DNA of 64,000 nucleotides, taken from assembly GCA_029251165.1 (NCBI GenBank), contig JAQXDW010000054.1:62001-126000 (forward strand). The letters run 5' to 3'. The DNA is from Myxococcota bacterium (GTDB taxonomy: Bacteria > Myxococcota_A > UBA796). Shown in pieces: positions 1-8,016 of this stretch; the stretch's first letter is position 1; each line of letters opens with the position of its first letter. The translations under genes and the position numbers were made by a program. Below the pieces are notes generated by a model that worked only from the letters and a program-made list of their open reading frames with translations, was not told the DNA's origin and made no database searches.

Positions 1-432
1 ACCATCGACGATGCGTGCGGCGATGTGCTCGGGCTTGCCCTCTTCGACCACGCGTGCGATCTGGACCTGCTTCTCCTTGGCGATGTCTTCCGCGGGGATG
101 TCATCGACGGAGACGTACTCCGGAGAGGCGGCAGCGATGTGCATCGCGATGTCGTGCACGAGGCCCTTGAACTTATCGTTCATTGCGGCGAAGTCCGTCT
201 CGCAATTGATCTCGAGCATGACTCCGATCCGACCGTTTCCGTGGATGTAGGAGTGAACGAGTCCCTCGGTCGCAGCCCGGGAGGACTTCTTGGCGGCCTT
301 CGAGATGCCCTTGGCGCGAAGCCAGTCGATGGCCTCGTCGACGGTGGAGGTGGCCACGAGGGCCTTCTTGCAGTCCAGGATGCCTGCGCCGGTCCGCTGC
401 CGGAGGTCCTTGATATCAGCCATGCTAGCCAT
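1..432 (-). CDS. tsf: Translation elongation factor Ts, N-terminal part (3' end outside window)
   Basis: EF-Ts is the cytoplasmic nucleotide-exchange factor that recycles EF-Tu-GDP. The translated N-terminus has the family signature: a UBA-like domain with RQRTGAGILDCKKAL (about residues 11-25), then the start of the core domain with INCETDFAA. The start is the ATG at 432 because AGGAG lies 6-7 nt upstream; a second in-frame ATG at 423 has no such site. The gene is cut by the window edge after 144 codons. It lies 85 nt downstream of rpsB on the same strand, the usual rpsB-tsf arrangement. Identification is firm. Confidence 0.96.
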   Translation of the reverse strand, partial: MASMADIKDLRQRTGAGILDCKKALVATSTVDEAIDWLRAKGISKAAKKSSRAATEGLVHSYIHGNGRIGVMLEINCETDFAAMNDKFKGLVHDIAMHIAAASPEYVSVDDIPAEDIAKEKQVQIARVVEEGKPEHIAARIVDG

Positions 433-517
433 GGTTAAGCTCCTGATAAGCTTGAGAAAAGTTCGCTATAGTTCGGAGCCCTGAGGCACACAGCCCAGGA
501 CCCCGTGGGATTCAATT

Positions 518-1297
518 TCAGGCTTCGTCTTCAGCTGCATCCGCACCGCGACGGACGACCTCGACGCTGGAGGCCTCCTCCTCGGAGATGACCGGGCGGC
601 CATGGGAGCTGCGGCTGAGGTTGCGGCCCTCGATGGCGGCGTCAGCGATGGCCTCGGTGAACAGACGGATGCTCTTCAGGGCATCATCGTTGCCGGGGAT
701 CACGTAGCTGATGCCGGTGGGATCGCAGTTGCTGTCACAGAGCGCGACGACCGGGATCTTGAGCTTGTTCGCCTCACGGACCGCGATGTGCTCGCGGCGG
801 GGATCGATGACGAAGAGCATGCTGGGCAGGCCCTGAGTGGTCTTGATTCCACCGAGGGAGCGGTCCATCTTCTCGATCTTGCGGTTGAGCTCCAGGGCCT
901 CCTTCTTGGTGAGGAGGTCGAAGCGGCCCTCGTCGCGGGCACGCTCCAGCTCGATGAGGCGCTTGATTGACTCCTTGACCGTCTTGTAGTTGGTCAGGGT
1001 GCCGCCGAGCCAGCGGTTGTTGACGAAGAACATGCCGGAGCTAGCAGCCTGCTCCTTGACGATCTCCTGGGCGGCGCGCTTGGTGCCGACAAACAGGATG
1101 GTGCCGCCACGAGAGACCTCGGTCTCGACGAAGCGAATGGCCTCAACGAGGGCCTGAGCAGTCTTCTGAAGGTCGATGATGTGGACGCCGTTCTTCTCGC
1201 CGTAGATGTAACGGCGCATCTTGGGGTTCCACAGACGAGTCTGGTGGCCGAAGTGGACACCAGCTTCGAGAAGATCGCGGAGTGAGACGTTTGACAT
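518..1297 (-). CDS. rpsB: 30S ribosomal protein S2
   Basis: Structural protein of the small ribosomal subunit, 259 aa, slightly longer than the usual 230-250 because of an acidic C-terminal tail. Family motifs are clear: LLEAGVHFGHQTRLWNPKM at the N-terminus, ILFVGTKRAAQEIV, NNRWLGGTLTN, and the DPRREHIAVREANKL and PVVALCDSNCDP segments. The reading frame stays open up to 1447, but the conserved N-terminus and a GGAG 9 nt upstream fix the start at the ATG ending at 1297. It sits between secA (upstream) and tsf (downstream), all on the minus strand. Confidence 0.97.
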   Translation of the reverse strand: MSNVSLRDLLEAGVHFGHQTRLWNPKMRRYIYGEKNGVHIIDLQKTAQALVEAIRFVETEVSRGGTILFVGTKRAAQEIVKEQAASSGMFFVNNRWLGGTLTNYKTVKESIKRLIELERARDEGRFDLLTKKEALELNRKIEKMDRSLGGIKTTQGLPSMLFVIDPRREHIAVREANKLKIPVVALCDSNCDPTGISYVIPGNDDALKSIRLFTEAIADAAIEGRNLSRSSHGRPVISEEEASSVEVVRRGADAAEDEA

Positions 1298-1430
1298 GGT
1301 TTGGTTCTCCAGGACGCAGCTGCGTCCGTTCGGGTTTTTCGACCGCCGGCGCTCTCCCCCACCCAGCTTCTCTGGGCACCACCGGGGATGAACATCAGTC
1401 CGACGTGAGAGTGTCCCTGCAGACACAGGG

Positions 1431-1455
1431 CGGGCCGCATGTAGCATGCGGCCCG
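1431..1455 (-). terminator. Perfect 11-bp hairpin between secA and rpsB
   Basis: An 11-bp perfect inverted repeat (1431-1441 with 1445-1455) closes on a 3-nt TAG loop. It begins 36 nt after the secA stop. A second short inverted repeat (about 1416-1430) follows directly. There is no T-run, so this could be a factor-assisted terminator or attenuator, or structure in the rpsB leader where S2 autoregulation acts in some bacteria. The structure is directly visible; its role is inferred. Confidence 0.5.
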
Positions 1456-1490
1456 TCAGTCAGCAACTTCGGTATCGTGGGACAGAGCGG

Positions 1491-4325
1491 CTACGCACCG
1501 GGCTGTGATGCCTCAGCCGCTGCACCAACTTTGTAGCAGCACTTCTTGAACTTCTGGCCGCTGCCGCAGGGGCAGGGAGCGTTGCGCTTGAGGCCATTCT
1601 CCTTGGCGAAGCGGTATGCCTCGAGCCCCTTCTTTGGACGGGCGGGCGGAGGTGGCTTCTGCGCAAAGCCCGGCGGGGGAGCCATCGGAGTCGGCGGTGT
1701 GGCCCCTCCCGGACTGCGGGCGGCGAGCTGCTCCGGAGTGGGCGGAGCAAACGGGACCTGTCCCAGCTGCGGACGCTGGGGAGCGGCGCCGTTGCCGAGG
1801 AGGTTGCCGGCGGCCAGGCGCCGTGCGTTGCCCTTGGAGACTGAGGGAACCTGCTGGTCCGGTGAGAATTCCAGACGCAGAAGCTTGGAGAGCACCTGCT
1901 CGTCTCGCAGCGAGTTCATCAGCATGAACATGTCCGTGCCCTCGCGCTTGTACTCCAGCAGCGGGTTGCGCTGGCCATAGCCACGGAGGCCGATGCCGTC
2001 TCGGAGACGGTCCATCGCGAGGAGGTGATCCTTCCAGAACTGATCGGTGTGCTGGAGGAGCAGCATGCGCTCCAGCTCTCGGAGGTTGTCGGGGCCGACC
2101 GACTCTTCCTTCGCCTCGTACAGCGTAGTGGCGTCGGTGACGATGCGAGAGCGGATCTCATCGACGGCCATGTCTCGGAGTTCCTCCTCGGAGTCCTCCC
2201 AGTCGGCACCGAAGATCCTCAGGAAGGCCGTCTTTACACCGCCGACGTCCCAGTCTTCCGGGTGGGCTCGGGGATCGATGTGCTCGTCCATGACGTCGTC
2301 AGAGAGCTGCTCGATGATCTCCAGGACCATCTCGCGGATGTTCTCTCCGCCCAGCGCCTGCCGCCGCATCTTGTAGATGGACTGGCGCTGGAGGTTCATG
2401 ACATCGTCGTACTCCAGCAGCTGCTTGCGGATGTTGAAGTTGTGGCCCTCGACCTTCTTCTGAGCATTCTCGATGGAGCGGTTGATCCAGCGGTGCTCAA
2501 TGGGCTCGTCGTCTTCGAGTCCCATCTTCTCCATCCAGCCAATGATCTTGTCGGAGCCGAAGATCCGAAGGAGATCATCCTCGAGGCTGAGGTAGAAGCG
2601 GCTGGAGCCCGGATCACCCTGGCGACCGGCACGGCCCCGGAGCTGATTGTCGATTCGACGAGACTCGTGGCGCTCGGTACCGAGGATGTGCAGTCCACCT
2701 GCAGCCAGGACCTGCTCCCGCTCCTCTGCGCACTGTACAGACAGCCGCTCCTGAGTCGCCTCGAATGCCTCAGGCTGCTCGGCAGCATCCACCTCAAGCT
2801 TCGCGAGCCCTTCGGGATCGCCGCCGAGCTTGATGTCGGTACCGCGTCCGGCCATGTTGGTGGAGACGGTCACCCGACCGAGTCGACCGGCCTGCGTGAC
2901 GATCTCGGCCTCTCGAGCGTGGTTTCGGGCGTTGAGGATCTCATGCGGGATGCCGCGCTGGCGAAGGAGGCGGCTGACAATCTCCGACTTCTCGACGCTG
3001 ACCGTACCGACCAGCACCGGCTGTCCGCGCTTGTGCGACTCCTCGATCTCATCGAGCACAGCCCGGTACTTCTCGACCTGGGTCTTGTAGATGATGTCGT
3101 CGTTGTCCGCCCGGACGACCGGCTTGTTGGTCGGGATGGCGCGGACATCGAGGTTGTAGATCTTCTGGAACTCTTCTTGCTCCGTCAGCGCAGTTCCGGT
3201 CATGCCCGCCAGCTTCTCGTACATGCGGAAGTAGTTCTGGTAGGTGATCGAAGCGTAGGTCTGGCTCTCAGGCTCGACGTTGAGCTGCTCCTTCGCCTCG
3301 ATGGACTGGTGGAGGCCATCAGACCAGCGACGACCGGGCATGAGGCGACCGGTGTGCTCATCGACGATCATCACCTTGCCGGTCTTGACGACGTAGTCCC
3401 GATCCCGCTTGAACAGGGTGTGGGCCTTGAGCGCCTGGTTGACGTGGTGGAGGATCTCCATGTTGTGCTGATCGTAGAGGTTGCCGATGCCAAGCTTCAG
3501 CTCGACCTGATCCACGCCAGCATCGGTCAGGTTGACGCTGCGGCTCTTCTCGTCGACCACGTAGTCAATCTCCGCCTGGAGCAGCGGGATGACCTGGTCG
3601 ATGATCCGGTACTTCTCGACATCCTGGCTGGCAGGACCGGAGATGATGAGCGGCGTCCGGGCCTCGTCAACGAGGATGGAGTCGACCTCGTCAATGATCG
3701 CGAAGTGCGGCGGACGCTGGACGTAGTCCTCCATGCGGAACTTCATGTTGTCCCGGAGGTAGTCGAAGCCAAACTCGTTGTTGGTGCCGTAGGTAATGTC
3801 GGCGGCGTAGGCGATCTTCTTGGTCGCGGGGTTGCGGTCTGAGGAGAGGATCGCGCCGACCGTCATGCCCAGGAAGGTGTAGATCGCCGACATCCAGGCT
3901 GCATCGCGACTGGCGAGGTAGTCGTTGACCGTGATGACGTGAACGCCGCGCCCGGTCAGGGCATTGAGGTAGACCGGCATGGTCGCAGCGAGGGTCTTCC
4001 CCTCACCGGTCTTCATCTCCGCGACCATCCCCTGATGGATAACAATTCCGCCGAGGACCTGGACATCGTAGGGCCGCATGCCGAGAGTTCGGACGCTGAC
4101 CTCACGGACGAGGGCGTAGGCTTCTGGAAGGATATCGTCGAGCGACTCACCATTGGCGATGCGCGTCTTAAACTCCGGCGTCAGGGCCTTGAGGGCCTCG
4201 TCGGAGCGATCCTTCATCGACTGCTCGAGGTCCTTGACCCGAGAGACCAGCGGCATGAGCTTCTTCAGCTCCCGATCTGACCGGGTCCCAAAGACCTTGC
4301 CGACGACGGATTTGATATCGAACAT
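1491..4325 (-). CDS. secA: Preprotein translocase ATPase SecA
   Basis: Motor ATPase that pushes unfolded preproteins through SecYEG at the inner membrane. It is 944 aa, within the family range. The N-terminal DEAD-like motor has the Walker A segment MKTGEGKTLAA (about residues 105-115) and DEVDSILVDEARTPLIISGP. The helicase-like domain has STNMAGRGTDIKLGG and RGRAGRQGDPGSSRF. A Pro-rich linker leads to a C-terminal SEC-C zinc motif CPCGSGQKFKKCC, the SecB/ribosome-binding tail. The start ATG at 4325 has a GGAG site and the typical MFDIKSVVGKVFG N-terminus. It lies 95 nt downstream of an M23 peptidase gene. Confidence 0.98.
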   Translation of the reverse strand: MFDIKSVVGKVFGTRSDRELKKLMPLVSRVKDLEQSMKDRSDEALKALTPEFKTRIANGESLDDILPEAYALVREVSVRTLGMRPYDVQVLGGIVIHQGMVAEMKTGEGKTLAATMPVYLNALTGRGVHVITVNDYLASRDAAWMSAIYTFLGMTVGAILSSDRNPATKKIAYAADITYGTNNEFGFDYLRDNMKFRMEDYVQRPPHFAIIDEVDSILVDEARTPLIISGPASQDVEKYRIIDQVIPLLQAEIDYVVDEKSRSVNLTDAGVDQVELKLGIGNLYDQHNMEILHHVNQALKAHTLFKRDRDYVVKTGKVMIVDEHTGRLMPGRRWSDGLHQSIEAKEQLNVEPESQTYASITYQNYFRMYEKLAGMTGTALTEQEEFQKIYNLDVRAIPTNKPVVRADNDDIIYKTQVEKYRAVLDEIEESHKRGQPVLVGTVSVEKSEIVSRLLRQRGIPHEILNARNHAREAEIVTQAGRLGRVTVSTNMAGRGTDIKLGGDPEGLAKLEVDAAEQPEAFEATQERLSVQCAEEREQVLAAGGLHILGTERHESRRIDNQLRGRAGRQGDPGSSRFYLSLEDDLLRIFGSDKIIGWMEKMGLEDDEPIEHRWINRSIENAQKKVEGHNFNIRKQLLEYDDVMNLQRQSIYKMRRQALGGENIREMVLEIIEQLSDDVMDEHIDPRAHPEDWDVGGVKTAFLRIFGADWEDSEEELRDMAVDEIRSRIVTDATTLYEAKEESVGPDNLRELERMLLLQHTDQFWKDHLLAMDRLRDGIGLRGYGQRNPLLEYKREGTDMFMLMNSLRDEQVLSKLLRLEFSPDQQVPSVSKGNARRLAAGNLLGNGAAPQRPQLGQVPFAPPTPEQLAARSPGGATPPTPMAPPPGFAQKPPPPARPKKGLEAYRFAKENGLKRNAPCPCGSGQKFKKCCYKVGAAAEASQPGA

Positions 4326-4420
4326 GGATGCTCCAGTGAAAAGCCTCGCCGCTATGTGCTCCCCGAGAGGGCTTCGGTCAAGTCCTGAGGGAAGATAAAG
4401 GGCGTGCTGGGTGCAGGGAT

Positions 4421-5377
4421 TCAGTTCTCGATGAACTCCATCGGGTCGACAAAGTCGCCGTCGATGAGGATCTCGTAGTGAAGATGGGGGCCGGTCGACT
4501 GGCCGGTAGAGCCGACCGTTGCGATGAGATCACCGCGCAGGACGTCCTCGCCGACCGCAACCAGTCTCCGTGAGCAGTGCGCATAGCGAGAGACGATGCC
4601 GTCGCTGTGCTCGATCTCGATGAGGTTGCCGTAGCCAGCATGGTACTCCGAGAGGACGACCTCGCCGGCTCCGGAGGCGATAATCGGGGTGCCACGGGGG
4701 GCTGCGATGTCGATGCCGGAGTGCATCTTGTAGCGCCAGGTGACCGGAGAGCGTCTCATGCCATAGCCGCTGGAGAGCAGCCCACGAGCCGGCCAGATCG
4801 ACGGCATGGTCTGACGACGGATGCGCTCGGCGTTGACCTGATGGGCCATCGCAGGCTCGGCGAGCCGCAGCGTGACGAGGAGGCGCTCGGTGCGAGAGAG
4901 CAGGGCGTCGGCCTCCGTGAGCGTGCCGCTGTCGTCATCCATCGGCGGAGCCAGCTCACCGGGAAGGACCGCTCGTGGCGCCTCCGCGACTCGCCCGGAG
5001 GCCGCCATGTCTGCGGCATCGAGGGGACCCGCCCCAGAGATGGCGTCCAGCTCAGTGCGGTGAATTCTCATCTGCTCCAGGGCCTGCTCCGCCTCAGTGA
5101 CCGCCATCTCAAGCTCGGAGAGGTGAGCCTTGAGGGCGAGGTTCTCTTCAACCACGGGCCCATAGCCAAGCGGCCCGGTCACGCCCGCGAGGAGGCCAAC
5201 GCCGAGCAGGAGCACCATCACACCAGCTCCGCCGAAGAGTCGATGGAGACTGCGGCGGCTGAGGGTGAGCTGGCGGACAGCTCCCTTCCCCCGCTGTGGA
5301 ATGATCATCACGGTGAAGCCAGGCGGCGGCGGACGAACCTTCTGCGTGCTCTCTTTGGACTGGCTACCCAGCCTCAT
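4421..5377 (-). CDS. M23-family (LytM) peptidoglycan peptidase, membrane-anchored
   Basis: Predicted envelope metallopeptidase or LytM-type amidase activator, 318 aa. A cytoplasmic N-terminus of about 45 residues rich in Arg/Lys precedes one membrane segment (around GVMVLLLGVGLLAGVTGPLGY). A coiled coil follows (ENLALKAHLSELEMAVTEAEQALEQM). The M23 domain occupies the C-terminal 130 residues, with the zinc motifs HSGIDIAAP (HxxxD) and GPHLHYEI (HxH) intact, so it is probably catalytically competent. It overlaps the upstream PP2C gene by 14 nt, implying translational coupling. The family cleaves Gly-Gly or cross-link bonds or activates amidases; which of these applies here cannot be read from sequence. 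Confidence 0.9.
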   Translation of the reverse strand: MRLGSQSKESTQKVRPPPPGFTVMIIPQRGKGAVRQLTLSRRSLHRLFGGAGVMVLLLGVGLLAGVTGPLGYGPVVEENLALKAHLSELEMAVTEAEQALEQMRIHRTELDAISGAGPLDAADMAASGRVAEAPRAVLPGELAPPMDDDSGTLTEADALLSRTERLLVTLRLAEPAMAHQVNAERIRRQTMPSIWPARGLLSSGYGMRRSPVTWRYKMHSGIDIAAPRGTPIIASGAGEVVLSEYHAGYGNLIEIEHSDGIVSRYAHCSRRLVAVGEDVLRGDLIATVGSTGQSTGPHLHYEILIDGDFVDPMEFIEN

Positions 5378-6128
5378 CGACCCGGACGATCACGACGGTG
5401 ATGTTGTCGTCTCCGCCTCGTGTGCAGGCGAGATCGATGAGCTGACGGGAGGCCTCCTGGGGGGGGTAGTCCAGCACTGACTCTCCAATCTCTGCCGTCT
5501 CGACCAGGTTGGAGAGCCCGTCGGAGCACAGCACGTAGCGATCACCACGGCGGATGGCGTTCATCTGGATGTCGATCTCGACCTCTTCCATGTAGCCAAG
5601 GGAGCGGGTGATGATGTTCTTGAGGCGGTGGGTCTTCGCCTCCTCCGGAGTCATCAGGCCCGCTCGGATCCGCTCGTTGACCAGGGAGTGATCCTCCGTG
5701 AGCTGCTCGATACGGCCGTCGCGGACGAGGTAGCCACGCGAGTCTCCGACGTGCGCGATGAAGGCGTTGTTGTGATCGATGAGCAGCACGAGACAGGTGG
5801 TGCCCATCCCCTTGTACTCCGGCTCATCCTCCGCCTTCTCGAAGATCCGCCGGCCGGCCAGGCGCACGGCATAGCGAAGCTTCTCGCGCGTGAACTCGAC
5901 GGGGTTCTCGGACGGATCGATGCCGATGTCTTCCTCGCGGAATTCCATCGAGGTCAGGACTTCCTCGACGGTGTTCACTGCGATTGCGCTGGCAAACTCG
6001 CCGCCGACGTGACCGCCCATGCCATCACAGCAGACAAACAGGTTCAGCTCGTCGTTGATGAGGAAGTTGTCCTCGTTGTTGGTCCGCTTGACCCCAACAT
6101 CGGTCATGCCACATGAGGTGATGCGCAC
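5364..6128 (-). CDS. PP2C-family Ser/Thr protein phosphatase (Stp/PrpC-like)
   Basis: Metal-dependent cytoplasmic phosphatase, 254 aa, the usual size of bacterial PP2C enzymes paired with PknB-type kinases. Motifs in order: TDVGVKRTNNEDNF, CCDGMGGHVGGEFAS with the metal-binding DGMGG, HVGDSRGYL, TEDHSLVNE, CSDGLSN and GGDDNITVVIV. All metal-binding Asp positions are present. Translation starts at a GTG (6126-6128) behind a strong GAGGAGG site 5 nt away; the internal ATG has none. It overlaps the M23 gene downstream. A plausible opponent is the transmembrane kinase at 45.4 kb, but that is only inference. Confidence 0.93.
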   Translation of the reverse strand: MRITSCGMTDVGVKRTNNEDNFLINDELNLFVCCDGMGGHVGGEFASAIAVNTVEEVLTSMEFREEDIGIDPSENPVEFTREKLRYAVRLAGRRIFEKAEDEPEYKGMGTTCLVLLIDHNNAFIAHVGDSRGYLVRDGRIEQLTEDHSLVNERIRAGLMTPEEAKTHRLKNIITRSLGYMEEVEIDIQMNAIRRGDRYVLCSDGLSNLVETAEIGESVLDYPPQEASRQLIDLACTRGGDDNITVVIVRVDEAG

Positions 6129-6181
6129 TGGGGCCTCCTCTGATTCAGATCATCGCCAACTAACCCAGAGATGCTCCAAAC

Positions 6182-7012
6182 TCAAGCTTCCGGGAGGACC
6201 TCGGCCAGCCGCGAGACCTGTGCGGCAGTCAGCGTGCTGGCCCGAACGGAGCCATCGACGCCAGCCTCTTCCAGCCCATTCTTAACGATTGGAGCCGAGA
6301 ACGCCGTCCGAAGAGCATTGCGAAGGGTCTTGCGGGGTGCAGAGAATGCAGCGCGGTTTACGCGCTCGAACTGCTTGATGGAGGCGCTGCCGATCAGGGG
6401 CACTTCCCGGAGGCGCACCTCAATGACTGCGGAGTCCACCTTCGGCGGAGGGTGGAAGGCACCGGGCGGAACCCGGATGGCGATCCGAGCCTCGGAGAAC
6501 GCCTCCATGTGCACCGACAGGGATCCGCGCTTGCGGCTGCCTGCTGGCGCGACCATGCGCTCTGCGACTTCTCGCTGGAGCATCACCACCAGGCGGTCGA
6601 AGGTATCGGGAAGGACCACCATGGTGGTGACCAGACGGGTGCCGACGTTGTAGGGAAGGTTCGCCACACAGCGCCAGCCAGCCCCCGGCAGCACCGTCGG
6701 CCAGTCCACCTTCACCGCATCCGCCTCGATGAGGTTGAGGGTCGTGTGGCGCTCTCGCAGAAACGCGGCGAGATCACGGTCGAGCTCCACCGCAGTGACC
6801 TCTGCACCGACCGCCAGCAGGGCCTCTGTGAGAACGCCGAGCCCGGGACCGACCTCCAGCACGCGGCTCCCCTCCCCAACCCCCGAGGTCCGCACAATGC
6901 GCTGAACCGTCGGCGCGGAGGTGAGGAAGTGCTGCCCGAAGCGCTTGCGGGCAGTTCCTTGGAGCTGCCGGAGCAGGGCGGCAGGTCGGGTCGGGCTTCC
7001 GTCGGTGGTCAT
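6182..7012 (-). CDS. rsmA: 16S rRNA dimethyladenosine transferase
   Basis: SAM-dependent methyltransferase (KsgA family) that dimethylates two adjacent adenosines near the 3' end of 16S rRNA during 30S maturation; 276 aa. Motifs: KRFGQHFL near residue 23, SAM motif EVGPGLGVLTEAL, acidic motif AVELDRD, and the adenine-methyltransferase motif NLPYNV. The chosen ATG (7010-7012) shares its A with the tsaD stop in a TGATG overlap; a TTG one codon earlier is an alternative. Coupling to tsaD puts it at the end of a long operon of exporter and selenoprotein genes. Confidence 0.95.
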   Translation of the reverse strand: MTTDGSPTRPAALLRQLQGTARKRFGQHFLTSAPTVQRIVRTSGVGEGSRVLEVGPGLGVLTEALLAVGAEVTAVELDRDLAAFLRERHTTLNLIEADAVKVDWPTVLPGAGWRCVANLPYNVGTRLVTTMVVLPDTFDRLVVMLQREVAERMVAPAGSRKRGSLSVHMEAFSEARIAIRVPPGAFHPPPKVDSAVIEVRLREVPLIGSASIKQFERVNRAAFSAPRKTLRNALRTAFSAPIVKNGLEEAGVDGSVRASTLTAAQVSRLAEVLPEA

Positions 7013-8016
7013 CAAGTCCCCGGAGTCCAGGAGGAGCGTGCGGTCAGACCGAGGTCATCAGACTGCCCAGCCAGGAGGCGCAGCCGCCCCGCGTTTGCGA
7101 TCATCGCGCCATTATCAGTGCAGCGGCTCTTCGGGGGCATGAAGACCGACAGCGGCAGCGCGCTCATGGCTGCGCGCAGCTGGCTGTTTGCAGCGACACC
7201 CCCAGCAAGGGCGAGCTGCTTGACACCGGTCGCCTGGCTGGCGGCCAGCACTCGGGCACAGAGGACATCGACCACGGCAGCCTGAAACGACGCCGCAACG
7301 TCCGGGCCTGACCAGCCATCTGTGCGCTGCATGTAGGTGCGGACGGCCGTCTTGAGCCCCGAGAAGCTCATGTCCAGCGCAGTGCGAGGGCGACTGGATC
7401 CGCGGGTGAGGCTGCCGGGGGTGATCTCAATGCGGGGAAAACGAACAGCATCCGGGCGTCCCGTCTTTGCCATCGCATCGATAATCGGTCCGCCGGGGTA
7501 GCCCAGTCCCATCATCCGCGAGACCTTGTCGAACACCTCCCCTGCGGCATCGTCGACGGTCTGCCCGAGGACGGTGTAGTCCCCGAGACCACGGGCCAGG
7601 TAGAGGGACGTGTGACCGCCAGAGACGACCAGCGCCAGGAACGGAAACTCCGGCGCGGGGTCCTCCAGCAGCGGTGAGAGGAGGTGGCCTTCGAGGTGAT
7701 TTACCCCCACAAACGGCACCCCCCAGCCAGCCGCCGCCGCCTTGCCAAAGCACAGCCCGACCAGGACCGCACCCATCAGCCCCGGTCCGGCCGTCACCGC
7801 GACGCCATCGGGGCGCGCGATACCAGCGCGCTGCAGGGCCGCGCGGGTGGTGGTGACCACCTTCTCGGCGTGTGCGCGCCCCGCAAGCTCAGGGACCACT
7901 CCGCCGAATTTCTGGTGGATCTCCTGGGTATAGACCACATCAGAGCAGATCCCGTCCGGGCCGATCACGGCAGCGGCGGTCTCATCACAGCTGGTCTCGA
8001 TGCCGAGGACAAACAC
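7012..8016 (-). CDS. tsaD: tRNA N6-threonylcarbamoyladenosine transferase TsaD
   Basis: Transfers the threonylcarbamoyl group to A37 of ANN-decoding tRNAs, working with TsaB, TsaC and TsaE; 334 aa, normal for the family. Signatures: LGIETSCDETAAAV at the N-terminus, the metal-binding pair NHLEGHLLSPL, VVSGGHTSLYL, and ALAGGVAANSQLR. The start is a GTG (8014-8016) that abuts the stop of the upstream selenoprotein gene with no gap. Its partner tsaE lies elsewhere in this window at 37.0-37.5 kb. Confidence 0.96.
   Translation of the reverse strand: MFVLGIETSCDETAAAVIGPDGICSDVVYTQEIHQKFGGVVPELAGRAHAEKVVTTTRAALQRAGIARPDGVAVTAGPGLMGAVLVGLCFGKAAAAGWGVPFVGVNHLEGHLLSPLLEDPAPEFPFLALVVSGGHTSLYLARGLGDYTVLGQTVDDAAGEVFDKVSRMMGLGYPGGPIIDAMAKTGRPDAVRFPRIEITPGSLTRGSSRPRTALDMSFSGLKTAVRTYMQRTDGWSGPDVAASFQAAVVDVLCARVLAASQATGVKQLALAGGVAANSQLRAAMSALPLSVFMPPKSRCTDNGAMIANAGRLRLLAGQSDDLGLTARSSWTPGT

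Noticed and set aside
2025-3842. 605-codon open frame opposite secA (plus strand)
   Set aside because: It is the shadow of secA codon bias in high-GC DNA; composition is Leu/Val/Asp-rich with no family motif, and secA is unambiguous.
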